64,000 bases of DNA from Chitinophagales bacterium (GTDB lineage Bacteria > Bacteroidota > Bacteroidia > Chitinophagales > Saprospiraceae): positions 1 to 64,000 of the forward strand of contig JAKSDI010000054.1 of assembly GCA_022360175.1 (NCBI GenBank), in the 5' to 3' direction. Below are positions 45,127 to 55,056 of the stretch, piece after piece. The notes under the pieces were generated by a model. The model was given only the letters and a program-made list of their open reading frames with translations, made no database searches and had not been told where the DNA came from. Position numbers and translations under genes: made by a program. Position 1 is the first letter of the stretch, and each line of letters starts with the position of its first letter.

Positions 45127-48100
45127 ATGCCGACCTGTTTTAAGAAATCTTTAATCATTTTCTTTACCATTCTAAGCACTACAATTTGTGCGCAGGAATT
45201 TATTATAAACAGTCAATTTTATGGGGTAAAAGAAGGGCTCTCTCATCGCGATGTGCAATGTATTCATCAGGATAAACAAGGGTTTCTTTGGCTTGGAACC
45301 AAGTATGGCTTAAATCGATTTGATGGATATCGCTTCCAGTGGTTTACACAAGAAAAGAATAGACTTCAAAGTAATGAGATCAACCATATTTTAGAGGATG
45401 GGCAGGAACAAATGTGGCTAATCCAAACAGGAGGTTTTTTATCTAAAACAATAAAAACGATTGATATATTCGACCCTCAAACTCACAAGGTTCAACCTTT
45501 TGCAGAAGTTTTTAATACTGCTCCTTTTTCTGTAAACGAAGTATTATCTTTTAACCATAATCACAAGGGACACTTAATATTTTTAACCCCCGATAAGTTA
45601 ATTACTTATGATGGAGCATTTAAATTCCTTCCAGTAGATTTAGAAAAATCGAGCTATATCACCAATATTCATTGGATAAATGATGGACGTTTTATCATTA
45701 TTTCAGAGCAGAAAAAATCAAAACAGAGCGTATTATACATTTTAGATAAGGATGGGAAAATATCTCATCAATATAAACACCCATCCAGCGTTTATTTAAA
45801 CGTATATGAAATAGCAGAGAATGGAAGTTTTAAATACACTGACTATACACACGAAGCACAAAAAGGGCATTCCCTAATTAGTTTTTACGACATAAATAGT
45901 ACAGGTGAACAAATTCAGGACACTTCTGCTATCCGTTTTTTTTCAGGGCATAAGTTTACACGAGCCGATGCCGTTTCATTTCTCCATAAACACCAAAACT
46001 ATTATTGGACTTATGGTTCTGATAAACAATTTCAGTTGTTACCTATCGATAATAATGACCCTGTTTTACTATCCAATAAATATCCTGAATTAAAAAGTAC
46101 GACAGCTATTTTACCTGACAAGAATGGAGCCATATGGATCAGTACTCAATTTGGAGTATATCGCTTTAAATTACAATCTCCCCTTTTTCGAAATTTTTTC
46201 CATAATGAATCCAATACAACAACTGCAGAGCACCTTGCCTGTCGTGGGTTAGAATATACTTATTCTCCAAAAGAACAACTTTGGGTAATGGTTGAAAATA
46301 AAGTTGGCCTGATGAGCGCCGATAAATCAAATTACTCAGGAGATCATGCATTCATAACAAGAAACACCCGGCAAGCTCTTTCCAAAGATGCTGCAGGTAA
46401 TCTGCTCTTTTATTATGATGGCATCTCCATTTTTTCTCCTCAAAGCAAAAGAATCACTAAAAAGCTGAACTGCAAGCTTAATAATGAGCCCCTCCTTATA
46501 TGGACGATTTATGAAGATAAATATGGCAAAATTTGGCTCGACAATCTAACCTATGGTGATTTGAGATACATTTCTGACGGAAAACTAACCGTATTAAAAA
46601 ATTGGGGTAGTGATATGAAAGGGCATATCGCTTACCAGTTTTATGAGGAAGAGTCTGACACTGCCTGGGTAGTAACTACAGGAGGCTTATTTACTATGAA
46701 TATTCGCGACGGACGAGTCATTAATAGATATTGGAAAGAAGGGCAAAATTTATTCCATTTGCCTTATGACAATATCAATCATTTATATAAAGATTCAAGT
46801 GGTATTTTTTGGTTGGGAACGGCAAACACTGGCTTATTAAAATGGCACCCTAAAAGTGGTATTATTAAAAGATACACCCGTGCTGATGGATTACCCCACA
46901 ATACTATTTATGCTATCTATGAGGATGATTATGGCAATCTATGGATGTCTACTGATAATGGTATTGCTGTCTTTAATAAAAAAACTCAACAGATTCGGGG
47001 ATATACTGAAACGGATGGCATCTGTCACGATGAATTCAACCGAACTTCACATCTTCAGGATAAAGCTGGCAATATTTATTTTGGTAGCCTAAACGGAGTG
47101 ACTGCTTTTCATCCAAAAGATTTTTTTGAAAACAATTCTTTTTTTCATCCTCCAATGGCAATAGTCAAATTCCAGCAATTTGATGGAGAGCTTGATCAAT
47201 TGATTGACAATACAGCAGCATTACGCAAAACGAATTCCTTTACACTACATCCTACCGATCGATTCTTCCTCATAGAATTTGCATTACTAACATATGAAGA
47301 TGCGGAGTTAACGCAATATGCATACAAAATTGAAGGGGTAGACAATCATTGGACCTATCAAAGTGAGAACATTTTACGTTTGAGCCGACTGCCATATGGC
47401 TCCCATACTATACGTATCAAAGGGCAAGCCCCCAACGGACTGTGGTCAGAAAAGGAGTTGGCGATTCAAGTTGTTGTATTAAAACCCTTTTATTTAAAAA
47501 CATGGTTTTTAGTCTTGTCCATTTTTAGCATACTCGCAGCTGTTTTCATTTTTTATAAAAGACGTACTGTTCAATTGACAAAACAGAAAAGAGAACTCGA
47601 AAAAGAAGTCGCTCGCCGAACAGAAACCATCCGCCAGCAAGCAGAAGAAATCAAATCGCTGGAAAAGCTCAAATCCCGATTCTTTGCTAATGTTTCACAT
47701 GAATTGCGTACACCTTTAACCTTAATAACTGGCCCTGTTAATAAACTACTAAAAAATAAAACCAGGGATGAACAAGAATGGCAATTATTGAGATTTATAC
47801 AACGGCATAGCCATCAACTATTAACTCTAATAAATGAAATCCTTGATTTTTCTAAACTTGAATCTGGTAAATTAAAAGTAGAAGAGGTCCCAGTTGACTT
47901 GTACTTCTTTTTAAAAAACCTAATCACTCAATTTCATTCTGATGCCTCTAATGAAAGTTCTCGATTTTCAATTGAGTATTACGCTAGTCAACAACTCACA
48001 TTCCTTTTAGACAAAGAAAAAGTAAAAAAGGTCATTCAAAATTACTTGTCTAATGCCATCAAACATTCTCCTCCCGAAGCACCAATCATTCTTTCTGTAT

Positions 48101-49221
48101 ACGAAAAAGAAGAGTACATCAAACTCTCTGTAAAAGATTCCGGAACTGGTATTCACCCCAATGATTTACCTTATGTTTTTGACCGCTTTTATCAATCCCA
48201 GCAAATGAACGGGTATAACAAAAATGGTACGGGTATCGGGCTTTCATTGTGCAAAGAACTGGCAGGCTTAATGGGAGGAACAGCCTGGGCAGAAAGTGAA
48301 GTAGGTACAGGAAGTATTTTTCATCTCAAACTCCCAAAGAAAATAACTACCCGTATCTCATCAGTATTTGATACAGATATCGAAAAATCTAAAGATATAG
48401 AAGTTGCTTCTCCTCCAAAAACAAAAAACCAGGCTCCAACGGATGATCAACAGCAAATAAATATTTTACTAGTCGAAGACAACATAGATCTCCAGAAATA
48501 TATTAAGATCTTATTACCCCAATATCATATTATCACAGCAGGAAATGGTGCTGATGCCGTCCAACTATTAGAAACTTCCACATCATCTCTCCTTCCTTCT
48601 TTAATCATATCCGATCTTATGATGCCCATTATGGATGGCTTGGAATTATTAGAGAAGGTGAAGTCAGATGATCGTTGGCGGCATATTCCAACCATTATGC
48701 TGACAGCTAAAGTAAATGCAAAAACAAAATTACAAGCTCTTCGAATTGGTATAGATGATTATCTAACAAAGCCATTCCAGGAAGAAGAGTTAGTAGCTCG
48801 TATTGAAAATTTATTGAGTAATCATGCACAACGTATAAAACTGTTTTCACACAATACAGCTTCAGAAAATTCAACCGAAAACCGCCCCTTGATGACTCAA
48901 GTAGATGCAGAGTGGTTAAAGAAGGTTGAAGAAACTTTTAAGCAATATCTATCTGACGATAGGTTAAAAATAAGTTTCGCCGCTAATCAACTCCTCATCA
49001 GCGAACGACAGTTTCACCGTAGATTGAAACAACTCACTGGGATGACACCCAATAAATATCTCCAGGAAATTCGCTTGCAAACAGCAAGAGATTATCTCAG
49101 TGAAGGTAAATATTCTACCATAAAAGAAATTGCTGCTGCCGTAGGTTTCACTACAACAAGATATTTCTCTCAACTTTTCAAACAACGTTTTGGTGTCAGG
49201 CCTACTGACTTCCAATCTTGA
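45127..49221 (+). CDS. Hybrid two-component sensor-regulator (HTCS)
   Basis: 1364 residues. Signal peptide, then a periplasmic sensor of two-component-regulator propellers (about 30-685; units such as GFLWLGTKYGLNRFDGY and GNLWMSTDNGIAVFNKK) and a Y_Y_Y Ig-like domain (about 700-785). A membrane helix (about 792-812) leads to a HisKA domain with His858 (ANVSHELRTPLTLI), an ATPase domain (YLSNAIKHS, GTGIGLSLCKELAG), a receiver domain with Asp1163 (IISDLMMPIMDG) and an AraC-type helix-turn-helix pair (about 1262-1364, ISERQFHRRLKQLTGMTPN, GFTTTRYFSQLFKQRFG). HTCS proteins sense periplasmic oligosaccharides or similar and activate neighbouring genes. No SusC/SusD lies next to it; the neighbours are MORN-caspases and a LamG T9SS protein, an unusual pairing. 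Confidence 0.93.
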   Translation: MPTCFKKSLIIFFTILSTTICAQEFIINSQFYGVKEGLSHRDVQCIHQDKQGFLWLGTKYGLNRFDGYRFQWFTQEKNRLQSNEINHILEDGQEQMWLIQTGGFLSKTIKTIDIFDPQTHKVQPFAEVFNTAPFSVNEVLSFNHNHKGHLIFLTPDKLITYDGAFKFLPVDLEKSSYITNIHWINDGRFIIISEQKKSKQSVLYILDKDGKISHQYKHPSSVYLNVYEIAENGSFKYTDYTHEAQKGHSLISFYDINSTGEQIQDTSAIRFFSGHKFTRADAVSFLHKHQNYYWTYGSDKQFQLLPIDNNDPVLLSNKYPELKSTTAILPDKNGAIWISTQFGVYRFKLQSPLFRNFFHNESNTTTAEHLACRGLEYTYSPKEQLWVMVENKVGLMSADKSNYSGDHAFITRNTRQALSKDAAGNLLFYYDGISIFSPQSKRITKKLNCKLNNEPLLIWTIYEDKYGKIWLDNLTYGDLRYISDGKLTVLKNWGSDMKGHIAYQFYEEESDTAWVVTTGGLFTMNIRDGRVINRYWKEGQNLFHLPYDNINHLYKDSSGIFWLGTANTGLLKWHPKSGIIKRYTRADGLPHNTIYAIYEDDYGNLWMSTDNGIAVFNKKTQQIRGYTETDGICHDEFNRTSHLQDKAGNIYFGSLNGVTAFHPKDFFENNSFFHPPMAIVKFQQFDGELDQLIDNTAALRKTNSFTLHPTDRFFLIEFALLTYEDAELTQYAYKIEGVDNHWTYQSENILRLSRLPYGSHTIRIKGQAPNGLWSEKELAIQVVVLKPFYLKTWFLVLSIFSILAAVFIFYKRRTVQLTKQKRELEKEVARRTETIRQQAEEIKSLEKLKSRFFANVSHELRTPLTLITGPVNKLLKNKTRDEQEWQLLRFIQRHSHQLLTLINEILDFSKLESGKLKVEEVPVDLYFFLKNLITQFHSDASNESSRFSIEYYASQQLTFLLDKEKVKKVIQNYLSNAIKHSPPEAPIILSVYEKEEYIKLSVKDSGTGIHPNDLPYVFDRFYQSQQMNGYNKNGTGIGLSLCKELAGLMGGTAWAESEVGTGSIFHLKLPKKITTRISSVFDTDIEKSKDIEVASPPKTKNQAPTDDQQQINILLVEDNIDLQKYIKILLPQYHIITAGNGADAVQLLETSTSSLLPSLIISDLMMPIMDGLELLEKVKSDDRWRHIPTIMLTAKVNAKTKLQALRIGIDDYLTKPFQEEELVARIENLLSNHAQRIKLFSHNTASENSTENRPLMTQVDAEWLKKVEETFKQYLSDDRLKISFAANQLLISERQFHRRLKQLTGMTPNKYLQEIRLQTARDYLSEGKYSTIKEIAAAVGFTTTRYFSQLFKQRFGVRPTDFQS

Positions 49222-49424
49222 TTTTTGGTTCAAACGGCAGTTTTGTTACACTAAGTTGTCAGAATTGTTACTACCCTTTTCCTGAGTTTTGTGCAATCCC
49301 CCCTTAAGTAAGTTTTTTCAAACTGGTACTTGAACTCACTTCCCTGTGATTATTCTTCAGTAGCAGTTGAAGCGCTTATTAGTTCTTCTATACCATAAAC
49401 TTCTGGCAATAGCGCCAGATCTAA

Positions 49425-49586
49425 GAGCGTGTTTGGGCATTTGTTCTTTGAGACGATTTTGCCACTAATTGAATTAAATGAGGCGGAAGGTTACGATTTT
49501 AGCCAAAGCTAAATGAGTGTTCTTCCAACAAAATATAAGTCAATTAGTGATGAAATAAGTCCGATTAATAAATTCCAAACAAGCTC
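49425..49586. mobile_element. MITE-like element, short copy
   Basis: 162 bases with imperfect terminal inverted repeats (GAGCGTGTTTGGGCATTTGT and, on the other strand, GAGCTTGTTTGGAATTTATT), flanked by TAA at 49422-49424 and 49587-49589. Subterminal arms CACTAATTGAATTAAAT and CACTAATTGACTTATAT extend the inverted similarity to about 60 bases. It lacks the 65-base insert of the 40492 copy. The element fills most of the 398-base gap upstream of the LamG gene; the rest of the gap shows no clear promoter. Confidence 0.8.
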
Positions 49587-49619
49587 TAAAACTCTATTTT
49601 TTTATTTTAATAATTCATC

Positions 49620-51881
49620 ATGAAAGCAAAACTTTACGGATTGTTCTTACTCATTTCCCTATTAGTGGTTAATGAGCCAATTTATTCTTTCACCTTAACA
49701 GGAAGCTATCCCGAAATTGAATGCACGAATTCGAAAATGTATCATGAGAAAAACATATTGCCTCATAGTAATCCCCTTTTTTATAATGCGGAAGCACTGG
49801 ACTTCTCTGGAAATGGTGATCACGTTACGATTCCTTCATTCGCAGCCCTGCCTACAGGCGGACAATCAAGAACCATTGAATTCTATTTCAAAGCATCAGA
49901 AGAAAATTATCATAGAAGGATTATTGGTTGGGGAAATTCATCACAAAATGGCGGTGCCTGTGGTATTGGCCTTACTTCTTTAAGCCATGGAGGTGTAGGG
50001 TCCATGTATGCTAACAGGATCGAATTCTGGGGGCATAATGTAGGGCTCACTCCCAATATTCCATTTCCTCAAAATGTATGGACTCATTTTGCTTTTACAT
50101 ATGATGATCTTACTAATACTGGCAAGATATACATTGATGGAGTATTGGTTGGAGAAAAAACCAACATGATACTCAATACACTTGTAACAGACCTAACAAT
50201 AGGTGAAAGCCAAGTTTTCTGGAGCGAATATAATGGCCAAATAGATGAAGTAAAGATATGGGACCATGCTCTGTGTAGTGGTCAGATAAATAGTGCCATA
50301 GGATGTGAATTATCTGGTACTGAAACTGGCTTACTTGCTTATTATCAATTCAATGAAGGATTCGATGGAACAGACAATACAGGTGTAACTACACTACCCG
50401 ATCTTTCAGGAAATGGAAACAATGGTTTACTTCAAAACTTTACGCTGGATGGTGCTTCTTCTAACTGGATAGCCCCCGGTGCAGTAACCACAGGCAACTC
50501 TTGTGGCGCAGCATCAGGTTGTAACGAAGCTCCTACTGCTGTTTGTAAAAACATTACGGTCTCTGCCGATGCGAACTGTGAAAACACGAGCACTATTGCC
50601 GAAGATTTTGACGGAGGTTCATCCGATCCTAATGGCGATCAATTGCTTTTTTCCATCTCCCCTATGACTCCTTATCCTTTAGGATCAACAACAGTAACAT
50701 TAACCGTAAGCGATGGGATTGAAACAGATCAATGCACAGCAACCATAACAGTAGCTGATAATGAAGCTCCTACTGTATTCTGTAATACAACAAGCATTTA
50801 CTTACAAGCGAATGGTAATTACAGCCTCGCAACAAACGATGTTTTTGATGATATAGCAAGCTCAGACAATTGCGGTATTACCAGTATCAATTTTAATCCT
50901 ACGACTTATAGTTGTTCAGACATAGGACAAACTTACAATGTACCTGTATCCATATCGGATGCAGCAGGCAATACTAGTGCTTGCACCGCAATTATTACTA
51001 TAGACACAGATGGTGCACTCCCTAATGGGTGGGGAAATTATGGTATCGGAGCAGGCTCACAAGGCAACGGATATGAATATGATCCTTGTCAGCAGTCAAA
51101 TTCTGGTGAATTTACTATTACAGGTGCCGGTAATAACGCTATCAGCACTACTACTGATAACATAGCCTTTGCAGCAACTAGCCTATGCGGTGATGGTTCT
51201 ATTACAGCAAAAATTGAAAGTTTGACACCGAATGGATATGGTGGTGTAATGATACGTGAGACCGTCGATGCAAATAGTAAACAAGTATCTGTTTTTTCGA
51301 ATTTAACGAATATTATTCGCCACGAAACTCGATACTTCACAGGTGCAAACAAAGTAGTACAATCATTTTTCAAGCCAGCCCCTTATTGGTTAAAACTAGA
51401 ACGTCAAGGAAACTGGGTTTTTGCTTTTTACAGTATTACAGGTAACACTTTCCAATATGTACATGCTGTTTATGCTCCTATGCAGCAATGTGTGGAAATT
51501 GGACTGGCAAGTTTCTCCTACTTACCTAATGCACAGACGAAAGCCGTATTCAGTAATGTAACAGTTGATAATGGTAGTGGGCAACCAATAAATGGTAATC
51601 CTCCTTCAGCATTTGCTCATCAGTCAACAACTACCTTTCCTTCGTCAATACATTTATTCCCAAATCCGAGTAGTTCTTTTTTCACACTTGCCTTTGACCA
51701 ACCACTAAAGCGAGCAAATACTTTTGAGCTTTACAATGCTTATGGCCAATTGGTGGATGAGCAACGAATGGAAGAAGGATCTAGTAAAATGCGATGGCAA
51801 ATAGATGGCCTGCCTGTAGGCGTTTATCAGCTCTGTAATGCTGACAAATCAATTATCCAGCAAATTGTAATTAACCGATAA
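49620..51881 (+). CDS. T9SS surface protein with LamG and HYR-like domains
   Basis: 753 residues. Signal peptide, then a LamG/concanavalin-like domain (about 55-270: ALDFSGNGDHVTIPS, NVWTHFAFTYDD, GKIYIDGVLVGEK, GQIDEVKIWDHAL). Next come two HYR/Ig-like modules (about 295-460: APTAVCKNITVSADANC, LGSTTVTLTVSDG, DNEAPTVFC), then a ~190-residue jelly-roll-like module (about 465-650, GYGGVMIRETVDANSK) resembling DUF1349-type beta sandwiches. A T9SS type A sorting domain ends it (LFPNPSSSFFTLAF, IDGLPVGVYQLC). A secreted, surface-anchored adhesin or glycan-binding protein is expected. It follows the HTCS gene across a MITE copy, so the HTCS may or may not regulate it. Confidence 0.86.
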   Translation: MKAKLYGLFLLISLLVVNEPIYSFTLTGSYPEIECTNSKMYHEKNILPHSNPLFYNAEALDFSGNGDHVTIPSFAALPTGGQSRTIEFYFKASEENYHRRIIGWGNSSQNGGACGIGLTSLSHGGVGSMYANRIEFWGHNVGLTPNIPFPQNVWTHFAFTYDDLTNTGKIYIDGVLVGEKTNMILNTLVTDLTIGESQVFWSEYNGQIDEVKIWDHALCSGQINSAIGCELSGTETGLLAYYQFNEGFDGTDNTGVTTLPDLSGNGNNGLLQNFTLDGASSNWIAPGAVTTGNSCGAASGCNEAPTAVCKNITVSADANCENTSTIAEDFDGGSSDPNGDQLLFSISPMTPYPLGSTTVTLTVSDGIETDQCTATITVADNEAPTVFCNTTSIYLQANGNYSLATNDVFDDIASSDNCGITSINFNPTTYSCSDIGQTYNVPVSISDAAGNTSACTAIITIDTDGALPNGWGNYGIGAGSQGNGYEYDPCQQSNSGEFTITGAGNNAISTTTDNIAFAATSLCGDGSITAKIESLTPNGYGGVMIRETVDANSKQVSVFSNLTNIIRHETRYFTGANKVVQSFFKPAPYWLKLERQGNWVFAFYSITGNTFQYVHAVYAPMQQCVEIGLASFSYLPNAQTKAVFSNVTVDNGSGQPINGNPPSAFAHQSTTTFPSSIHLFPNPSSSFFTLAFDQPLKRANTFELYNAYGQLVDEQRMEEGSSKMRWQIDGLPVGVYQLCNADKSIIQQIVINR

Positions 51882-51890
51882 TCTATATTT

Positions 51891-51945
51891 AGAGATGGCA
51901 TCATCTATTCTTTCAAAGGTGCCATCTCTACAACTCCCCTCTTTT
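51891..51945 (+). terminator. Probable terminator of the LamG gene
   Basis: A perfect 10-bp stem (AGAGATGGCA 51891-51900 with TGCCATCTCT 51920-51929), 19-nt loop, followed at some distance by CTCTTTTTC. It is nine bases past the stop codon. Confidence 0.55.
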
Positions 51946-51973
51946 TCATATAGCCTCATTCTCTGGTTTTCCC

Positions 51974-52005
51974 TTTAGATATATTTAATTTTTTAGCTAA
52001 TTTTG
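51974..52005 (+). promoter_or_regulatory. Possible promoter of the DUF4920 gene
   Basis: TAATTTTG at 51998-52005 matches the Bacteroidota -7 box TAnnTTTG. A degenerate -33 TTTA lies at 51974-51977, 20 bases upstream. It implies a leader of about 108 bases. Confidence 0.35.
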
Positions 52006-52119
52006 TTTTACCATAACCCTGGGATAGTTCCGAACGCCCCTACCGTTCAAGATATATTTAAATTAGTAACCCAATATTGAACCCTTCCAACATTTACCTT
52101 AAGTTAAAACATTAGAAGA

Positions 52120-52656
52120 ATGATTCAAAAAACATTATTTGCCTTCGTACTTTCTGGTTTTTTATTTACATGTGGCAGTACTCCTGAAACAACTCAGACG
52201 GAGGAAACTCAACAGGAAGAAACGACTACCGAAACGACTGAGGCTAGTAAAGAAAATGCCTTTGGTGAAACCTTCCAACCAGAATCGTATATTTCCTATG
52301 GTGAGCTCTCCTCTCAAATGGAAACAAGTGATTCGGTATCCGTTCAGTTTGTAGGAACAGTTCAGGAGGTATGCCAGGTAAAAGGATGCTGGATGACAAT
52401 AGGTGATCAAGCCAATGCAGAGCAGACACCGATTATGGTTCGATTCAAAGACTATGGCTTTTTTATGCCCAAAGACATTTCAGGCCGCCAGGTTATCATG
52501 AATGGCTATGCTTACCGCGAAGTGACTTCAGTAGACGAACTGAAGCATTATGCAGAAGATGCAGGCAAATCTCAGGAAGAGATTGATGCCATTACGGAGC
52601 CCAAAGAAGAGCTGAAATTTCTGGCTTCAGGCGTAGTTTTACTAGAAGAAGAGTAA
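52120..52656 (+). CDS. DUF4920 domain lipoprotein
   Basis: 178 residues. Lipoprotein signal with lipobox LFTC at about 15-18, then a Thr/Glu-rich tether (about 20-45) and a DUF4920 domain (about 45-165) with the hallmark EVCQVKGCWMTI. The paired cysteines in CQVKGCW could bind metal or form a redox site. The family is small, found mainly in Bacteroidota, with an OB-like fold predicted and no proven function. The Thr/Glu tether suggests exposure at the cell surface or periplasm. It is monocistronic, bracketed by hairpins on both sides. Confidence 0.85.
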   Translation: MIQKTLFAFVLSGFLFTCGSTPETTQTEETQQEETTTETTEASKENAFGETFQPESYISYGELSSQMETSDSVSVQFVGTVQEVCQVKGCWMTIGDQANAEQTPIMVRFKDYGFFMPKDISGRQVIMNGYAYREVTSVDELKHYAEDAGKSQEEIDAITEPKEELKFLASGVVLLEEE

Positions 52657-52700
52657 TATAGAGCCTATTTAAGGGTTCCTTCTTGAATACGACTCAACTG

Positions 52701-52733
52701 TAGGCAGTACTTAGACATTGAAAGTACTGCCTA
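52701..52733 (+). terminator. Hairpin downstream of DUF4920 gene
   Basis: A perfect 12-bp stem (TAGGCAGTACTT 52701-52712 with AAGTACTGCCTA 52722-52733) and a 9-nt loop, 45 bases past the stop. It has no proper T tract, so termination is probable but not certain. Confidence 0.5.
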
Positions 52734-52829
52734 TACTCCCCCCTATCTACTAGAATATTTTGGCACCTTGACTTCAAGTATTTTTAACCTACTGGTGAAT
52801 GACGGGTACACCGGGAGAAAATTGCAAAT

Positions 52830-53978
52830 ATGCATATGGATAAGAAATCGGACAAGGCTACTCAAGAAGCGCTAAAAAAGAATCAAGAAATTCTAAAGGC
52901 AACTTTTAATGCCTTACCCGATATGAATTTCCGGCTTGATAAAAATTATGTTTTCCTCGACTATTATGGTTCCAGAAATGAAGCCAAAAATCTGGTAGCT
53001 CCTCCCGAATTTTTTATAGGCAAAGTAATAGATAAAGTACTGCCTCCATATATATGTACTGCTATCAGAAAAAATCTGGATGCAGCATTAAACACTCAAA
53101 AAGTACAATCTTTTGAATATCCTCTTCACGTCGGTGACTCCTTGCATTTTTATGAAGCTCGTATTAGCCCTATCAATACACAAGAAGTGATAGTAGTTGT
53201 AAGAGATATTACAGCCTTAAAAACCGCCCAAAAAAGCCTTCAGGATAAAATTAATGAGTTGAATAGGCAGAAAACAGAACTAGAAAAGTATTCCAGTTCT
53301 AATCTTCAACTTGAAAACTTTGCCCATACGGTCTCTCACGATTTAAGAGAACCTGTTCGTACAATGAATAGCTTCGCACAACTCCTTAAGCGCAGGTATT
53401 CTGACAAACTGGATACAGACGCTCATGACTATCTTGATTTTATAAGCTCTGCTGCCAGCCATATGAACAAACTCATCACAGATTTGCTGGAATATTCCAG
53501 TATCAGTCATGGAGAGGAAGAAATAGTAATGCAAACTATTGACTTAAAATCAGTAGTAGAAGCAGTTATCGATAAACTAACAGATTCTATTCAAGAATCA
53601 GGCGCAGAAGTTGTAATTACAGGCACGCTACCTATTATAAATGGTGATACGACCCGAATTCTTCGACTTTTCCAAAACCTTATTAGTAATGCTATAAAAT
53701 TTCAGCATGAGGGTAATACTCCTTATATCGAGATTGCAGCCTACGAAGAAAAGGAACACTGGCGCATTACAATATCTGATAATGGTATAGGTATTCCTGA
53801 AGAAAATTTTGAGAATATTTTTGTACTCTTCCGCCGCCTTCACAGCAAGAGAGTATATCCTGGCTCAGGCATAGGCCTTACCCATTGCAAACGCATTGTA
53901 GAACAACATGGCGGAAAAATATGGGTAGATTCTCAATTGGATATTGGAAGTACTTTCACTTTCACAATTGCCAAATAA
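52830..53978 (+). CDS. Soluble PAS-domain histidine kinase
   Basis: 382 residues. There is no signal peptide or membrane helix, so it is cytoplasmic. A PAS domain (about 18-125, with FNALPDMNFRLDKNYVFLDY) is linked by a coiled coil (about 125-160) to a HisKA domain with His170 (FAHTVSHDLREPVRTM) and an ATPase domain (NLISNAIKF, ISDNGIGIPEENFENIF, GSGIGLTHCKRIVEQHGG). This resembles the kinases that end bacteriophytochromes, but the GAF/PHY part is absent. No response regulator gene is next to it, so its partner is unlinked. The start is ATG 52830; a second ATG two codons later is equally possible. Confidence 0.88.
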   Translation: MHMDKKSDKATQEALKKNQEILKATFNALPDMNFRLDKNYVFLDYYGSRNEAKNLVAPPEFFIGKVIDKVLPPYICTAIRKNLDAALNTQKVQSFEYPLHVGDSLHFYEARISPINTQEVIVVVRDITALKTAQKSLQDKINELNRQKTELEKYSSSNLQLENFAHTVSHDLREPVRTMNSFAQLLKRRYSDKLDTDAHDYLDFISSAASHMNKLITDLLEYSSISHGEEEIVMQTIDLKSVVEAVIDKLTDSIQESGAEVVITGTLPIINGDTTRILRLFQNLISNAIKFQHEGNTPYIEIAAYEEKEHWRITISDNGIGIPEENFENIFVLFRRLHSKRVYPGSGIGLTHCKRIVEQHGGKIWVDSQLDIGSTFTFTIAK

Positions 53979-54036
53979 TACCCTCAATAGATCTTTCGCA
54001 TTCAACTTATCTTTCCATTTTGTATTTGATTAATCA

Positions 54037-55056
54037 ATGGCATTACTAGAATTTACAGATAAAGGAATATACTGTCCGCCTGCAAAAGTGCATATAGACC
54101 CCTGGCGCCCTGTAGAACGGGCATTAATAACTCATGGACATGCAGATCATGCTAGTTGGGGACACAGAGCCTATCTTTGTACCAAATCCGCAAAACCAGT
54201 CATCCGTTACCGTTTAGGAGATATCAATATTGAGTCCGTAGAATACGGTGAGCCTAAAACGATCAATGGTGTCAAATTTTCTTTTCATCCTGCTGGGCAC
54301 ATCATTGGTTCTGCACAGATAAGAGTAGAATATAAAGGAGAAGTATGGGTTGCTTCAGGAGATTATAAACTTGAAGATGATGGTATTTCTGAAGCATTTG
54401 AGCCTATCAAATGCCATACTTTTATTACAGAGTCTACTTTTGGATTGCCCGTTTATCAATGGAAACCACAAGAATCTGTAATCCAGGAAATCAACGACTG
54501 GTGGGCCAATAATAAAGCTACAGGAAAAGTAAGCGTATTAACAGCTTATTCGCTGGGGAAAGCACAGCGTCTTTTGCATAGTGTCAATCATGAAATTGGT
54601 CCCATATATACGCATGGAGCAATAGAAAACACCAATCGCATTATTAGAAAGCAGGGAATAAAACTTCCTCCTACTCGTAAGACTACGGGGAATATTTCTC
54701 CAGGAGCTTACCAGGGTGCCTTAATCATTGCTCCTCCTACGGCATTGAATGCTGCCTGGATACAAAAATTCAAGCCCTTATCAATAGGAGTTGCATCTGG
54801 TTGGATGGCACTTAGAAATATAAGACGTAAAAGAACTGCTGATAAAGGATTTGTGTTTTCTGATCATGCTGATTGGCAAGGACTTAATGATGCCATTACA
54901 GCTACTGGTGCAGACAGAGTTATTGTCACTCATGGTTATACAAAAGCCTTTACCAAATGGCTGCGCCAGGAACGTGGTTTAGATGCAATAGAAGCACATA
55001 CGGAATTTGAAGGAGAATCATTGGAACGCAAGGAAGATAAGGAGGATAATTCATGA
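54037..55056 (+). CDS. Ligase-associated MBL-fold DNA exonuclease
   Basis: 339 residues of the metallo-beta-lactamase/beta-CASP type. The metal-binding motif is THGHADHA (His33, His35, Asp37, His38), with further ligands in HPAGHIIGSAQI and in FSDHADWQGL near 275. It matches the family of exonucleases encoded next to ATP-dependent ligases in bacteria and related to SNM1/CPSF nucleases. It overlaps the ligase gene by four bases, so the two proteins are made together and probably process and seal DNA ends in repair. Confidence 0.88.
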   Translation: MALLEFTDKGIYCPPAKVHIDPWRPVERALITHGHADHASWGHRAYLCTKSAKPVIRYRLGDINIESVEYGEPKTINGVKFSFHPAGHIIGSAQIRVEYKGEVWVASGDYKLEDDGISEAFEPIKCHTFITESTFGLPVYQWKPQESVIQEINDWWANNKATGKVSVLTAYSLGKAQRLLHSVNHEIGPIYTHGAIENTNRIIRKQGIKLPPTRKTTGNISPGAYQGALIIAPPTALNAAWIQKFKPLSIGVASGWMALRNIRRKRTADKGFVFSDHADWQGLNDAITATGADRVIVTHGYTKAFTKWLRQERGLDAIEAHTEFEGESLERKEDKEDNS

